From: Verrucomicrobiia bacterium
GTDB taxonomy: Bacteria > Verrucomicrobiota > Verrucomicrobiia > Opitutales > Cerasicoccaceae
Length of the DNA stretch: 64,000 nt
Direction of reading: 5' to 3'
Assembly: GCA_030432235.1 (NCBI GenBank)
Contig: JAUIHT010000001.1
Coordinates: forward strand, 682,001-746,000
Part shown: in pieces, positions 62,901 through 64,000 of the stretch
Position numbering within the stretch: the first letter of the stretch is position 1
Layout: every line of letters starts with the position of its first letter
Translations under genes and position numbers: made by a program
The notes under the pieces: generated by a model
Seen by the model: only the letters and a program-made list of their open reading frames with translations
The model's database searches: none
Told to the model about the DNA's origin: nothing

Positions 62901-63539
62901 AATGATCAGGCGGCGCTGGGACGCTTTTCACTGCCCGGAGGAGAGCAAGGTGACAATTGGAAGGGTTTTCGTGCTCTGACTGAACCGGAGGCCCAGACGT
63001 TGGCAGAGTTGATTGTAACTGAAGTCAAGACAAGGGGCCCTTTCCTGTCACTGGCGGACTTTATTAATCGCCGCTTGGCTAACGACGATACCGGCCTCAA
63101 GGGTGTCCTGCAGGCGGCCTTGGACAAAACCTCAATCAATAGTAGCGTTGAATATGATGCGGTGTACAAAAGCAACCGCATGCCTAACCCAGAAAATATG
63201 GGAGATGACACAGGCCGGGGGATTGCCGGGTATATCACGCAAGGAGACCTGCTTACTCCCTTGGCGCCACAGCTGGCGGCACGTTCAGACACATTCATCA
63301 TCCGTGCATATGGTGAGGCTTTGAGTTCTATCACGGGAAAGCCTGTTAGTGCGGCATGGTGCGAGGCAGTGGTTCAGCGATTTCCTGATTTCGTAGATGG
63401 TGCCAATGCTGCGCATACCCCCATGGATGATGCGGAAGCTGCGATGCTTGGCTTGAATACTCTTACTGAAGAGAACCGCGATTTCGGCCGTCGCTTCCGT
63501 ATTGTTTCCTTTCGATGGCTCAATGAGGATGAGGTCTGA
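59910..63539 (+). CDS. Verru_Chthon cassette protein A-like, prepilin-type giant protein
   Basis: A 1209-residue protein with a prepilin-like N-terminus: a short leader, then HGFALIVALTLMAFLVLLLMG (residues 29-49) and VSVETQLTTSQQKFNEAKANAL, as in PilX/pilin-like assembly proteins; the usual +5 glutamate is absent (Val35). The remainder (LLGLQVALGQLQEYAGPDQR, NLGSGLHPHIEFLNGL, RLIYNPAIFLWNPYNVAITFE, then PPVSLGMYQHLDISPSAYNPAY) follows the pattern of the Verru_Chthon cassette A proteins known from Verrucomicrobiota, normally the first of a four-gene cassette (A-D). No B, C or D gene is beside it, so this copy is orphan. Function unknown; an export or pseudopilus-linked role is inferred from the N-terminus. 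Confidence 0.72.
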   Translation: MFLHFSSFAPKDVKTKPLLEYTRTGGGQHGFALIVALTLMAFLVLLLMGLLAVVSVETQLTTSQQKFNEAKANALLGLQVALGQLQEYAGPDQRITATASLFDESPDAPDVTGVANPHWVGVWNGQYGRSASFNQSFDRGDSVLTWLVSGNERADSGSPELDAVTDTLSSDDNDTVFLATAGKTVESIADEIRVRKTPIEDRGAYAYWVSDEGIKGKISPDDARLIPGSALADQPMANRINLGSGLHPHIEFLNGLADFPGDYTQGQSILSGIGDLSLIDENYAVPGREYFHDLTTCSYGVLSDPARGGLKRDLSLAFEMDENTFLQTEFAGDYGRQNYGENFAVSFLFHEQVPGSGRKVRGPTWHLMRDFHRLYKQVDNAADNPSIATRATFPNVPEVYRLGVSSAKNEGPYWNYRNNDYLEEVDEDDKNIVLPNATKAQVMPVLNRLVYYFYMDVGLDPNNPGLGEDVRLIYNPAIFLWNPYNVAITFESVVLETQYLPMRLEYMVVRRDGPDDTSPTVNGPHILTVAEAMQGTLNEGFESFKRKSDGTRTVKGRTYITFIINKDGSSNSAPVTMEPGEIKVFSINDPTVVGFQEEIYAGEGWSVDGGAAISRIKPYENADGTEVRYDPVSLSENDSLDDIKLVPTDSHIALSLMDVKTLNDPHRVPLDIDLTSEHFRNKVPEAWGASIEFVDWDSAKTGELHEDGPFDYIIMQEEKQSIAAVDIFLKAAAEDQYPNEMFGFSNVRSLRQHFKNASISRGESYRWGFWGIRYHDISTPNGNFLQFDGASNRGFWGDGYSSSSQTHVVSFEVPTYPPVSLGMYQHLDISPSAYNPAYAIGNSLASPFFDRDTWIRVGSGQDRTTWDVSWLANRSLWDRYYLSSLAPEVDYGSSSYNELSDIEAVVASLAGDDERMLRNGRMKLYRETGTDLASQLLSSGSLDPQSYRALTGHLMVDGSFNVNSTSVEAWKSLLMSTSGAEVDTNQEGAGVSVEAVANDQAALGRFSLPGGEQGDNWKGFRALTEPEAQTLAELIVTEVKTRGPFLSLADFINRRLANDDTGLKGVLQAALDKTSINSSVEYDAVYKSNRMPNPENMGDDTGRGIAGYITQGDLLTPLAPQLAARSDTFIIRAYGEALSSITGKPVSAAWCEAVVQRFPDFVDGANAAHTPMDDAEAAMLGLNTLTEENRDFGRRFRIVSFRWLNEDEV

Positions 63540-63640
63540 CCAGCGGCATGCCTGGGCTTCATTATGAAAAGAGGAGTGGTGCGTCCTGAGGAGGTGTTCT
63601 TGTTTCTCTTTATTATCATAAATAGACTTTATATAATAGT

Positions 63641-64000
63641 ATGCGAGGTTTTCATATTGATATGAATGGCGGCCATTATCCGCTAGAGTATTTAGAGACA
63701 TGGATACGCCAGTTGGCAGAGCTGGGTTACGATACGATTCTGTGGGAGGTCGAAAACTGCATTCAGTGGGAAACTTGCCCGGGATGTGTGGCTCCGGGGG
63801 CTCATTCCAAAGCGGATTTCAAGGTACTCTTGAAGGTAGCGAATGAGCTTGGCTTGCGGCCTATTCCTCTTCTGCAAACTATCGGGCATGCCGAGTATGT
63901 GCTTAAACGAGACGAATATAAATTCCTCGCCGAGCTGCCGGACAACATCTCGCAATATTGCCCCTCTAATACACAATTGCTCCCGTTTCTGCATCGCTGG
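63641..64000 (+). CDS. GH20-like glycoside hydrolase (3' partial)
   Basis: An open frame from the ATG at 63641 continues to the right window edge (120 codons, no stop). The translation begins MRGFHIDMNGGHYPLEYLETW, then LGYDTILWEVENCIQWE and LGLRPIPLLQTIGHAEYVLK, which is the start of the TIM barrel of GH20-like (beta-N-acetylhexosaminidase-type) proteins. No N-terminal extra domain or signal peptide precedes the barrel. The ATG lies 4 bases after a TATAAT box (63632-63637), suggesting a leaderless message, or a later start such as the in-frame ATG at 63662. Catalytic residues lie beyond the window. Confidence 0.72.
   Translation, partial: MRGFHIDMNGGHYPLEYLETWIRQLAELGYDTILWEVENCIQWETCPGCVAPGAHSKADFKVLLKVANELGLRPIPLLQTIGHAEYVLKRDEYKFLAELPDNISQYCPSNTQLLPFLHRW

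Noticed and set aside
1-64000. tRNA, rRNA, CRISPR arrays, insertion sequences, integrases
   Set aside because: Reading both strands by eye showed no cloverleaf pattern, regular spacer-repeat array or transposase/integrase-like product.

Overview
The window looks like a chromosomal segment of a free-living, polysaccharide-degrading member of the Verrucomicrobiota, probably class Opitutia. The evidence is a prepilin-like Verru_Chthon cassette A-type giant protein (59910-63539), very large secreted multi-domain proteins built from malectin, cadherin-like and jelly-roll modules, fused GntR-LacI regulation beside glycoside hydrolases, and mostly weak Shine-Dalgarno sites. No RNA gene, CRISPR array or intact insertion sequence was recognised. 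Taxonomy is inferred from gene content only.

Layout. (1) 1-10 kb: glycan use. A truncated GH42-like enzyme, a GntR-LacI regulator and a GH92 mannosidase-like enzyme run on the plus strand. They converge on a TIM-barrel isomerase/epimerase and a zinc-less MDR dehydrogenase, which diverge from an AraC regulator. (2) 10-22 kb: two giant secreted proteins on the minus strand, a CE1-type esterase fusion (1425 aa) and a malectin/barrel protein (2478 aa) with a threefold repeated three-domain module. (3) 22.5-33 kb: envelope and stress functions. These are a DUF502 membrane protein, an NtrC-type sigma-54 activator with its histidine kinase, an operon YqaE/Pmp3 - YciF - DUF2383 - phospholipase D, a DUF1328 membrane peptide, a second kinase/regulator pair, a small lipoprotein and another YciF-like protein. 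At least two of these genes have good -24/-12 (sigma-54) promoter matches. (4) 32.9-47 kb: a GC-rich biosynthetic cluster that I interpret as a xanthomonadin-type aryl polyene pathway. (5) 47.5-64 kb: a second glycan locus with GH39-like, GH36-like and GH78-like enzymes, an esterase, a NIPSNAP protein, a sugar isomerase, the Verru_Chthon-like protein and the start of a GH20-like gene.

The most interesting element is region 4. From 34875 to 46983 the genes are almost all translationally coupled (ATGA or TGATG junctions). In order they encode a lipoprotein, a chorismatase of the FkbO/Hyg5/XanB2 family, a flavin-dependent halogenase-like enzyme with the WxWxIP motif, an acyl carrier protein, a ketosynthase fused to a second ketosynthase-like (chain-length-factor-like) domain, an LpxL-like and a PlsC-like acyltransferase, an ApeI-like dehydratase, a GT2 glycosyltransferase, a LolA-like protein, an MMPL exporter, an ApeP-like dehydratase and an aryl-acid AMP-ligase. 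A methyltransferase and two more lipoproteins sit just upstream. Together they could make hydroxybenzoate from chorismate, load it on the carrier protein, extend it to a polyene, possibly halogenate, methylate and glycosylate it, attach it to a lipid and export it to the outer membrane. No ketoreductase is visible, so that step must come from elsewhere.
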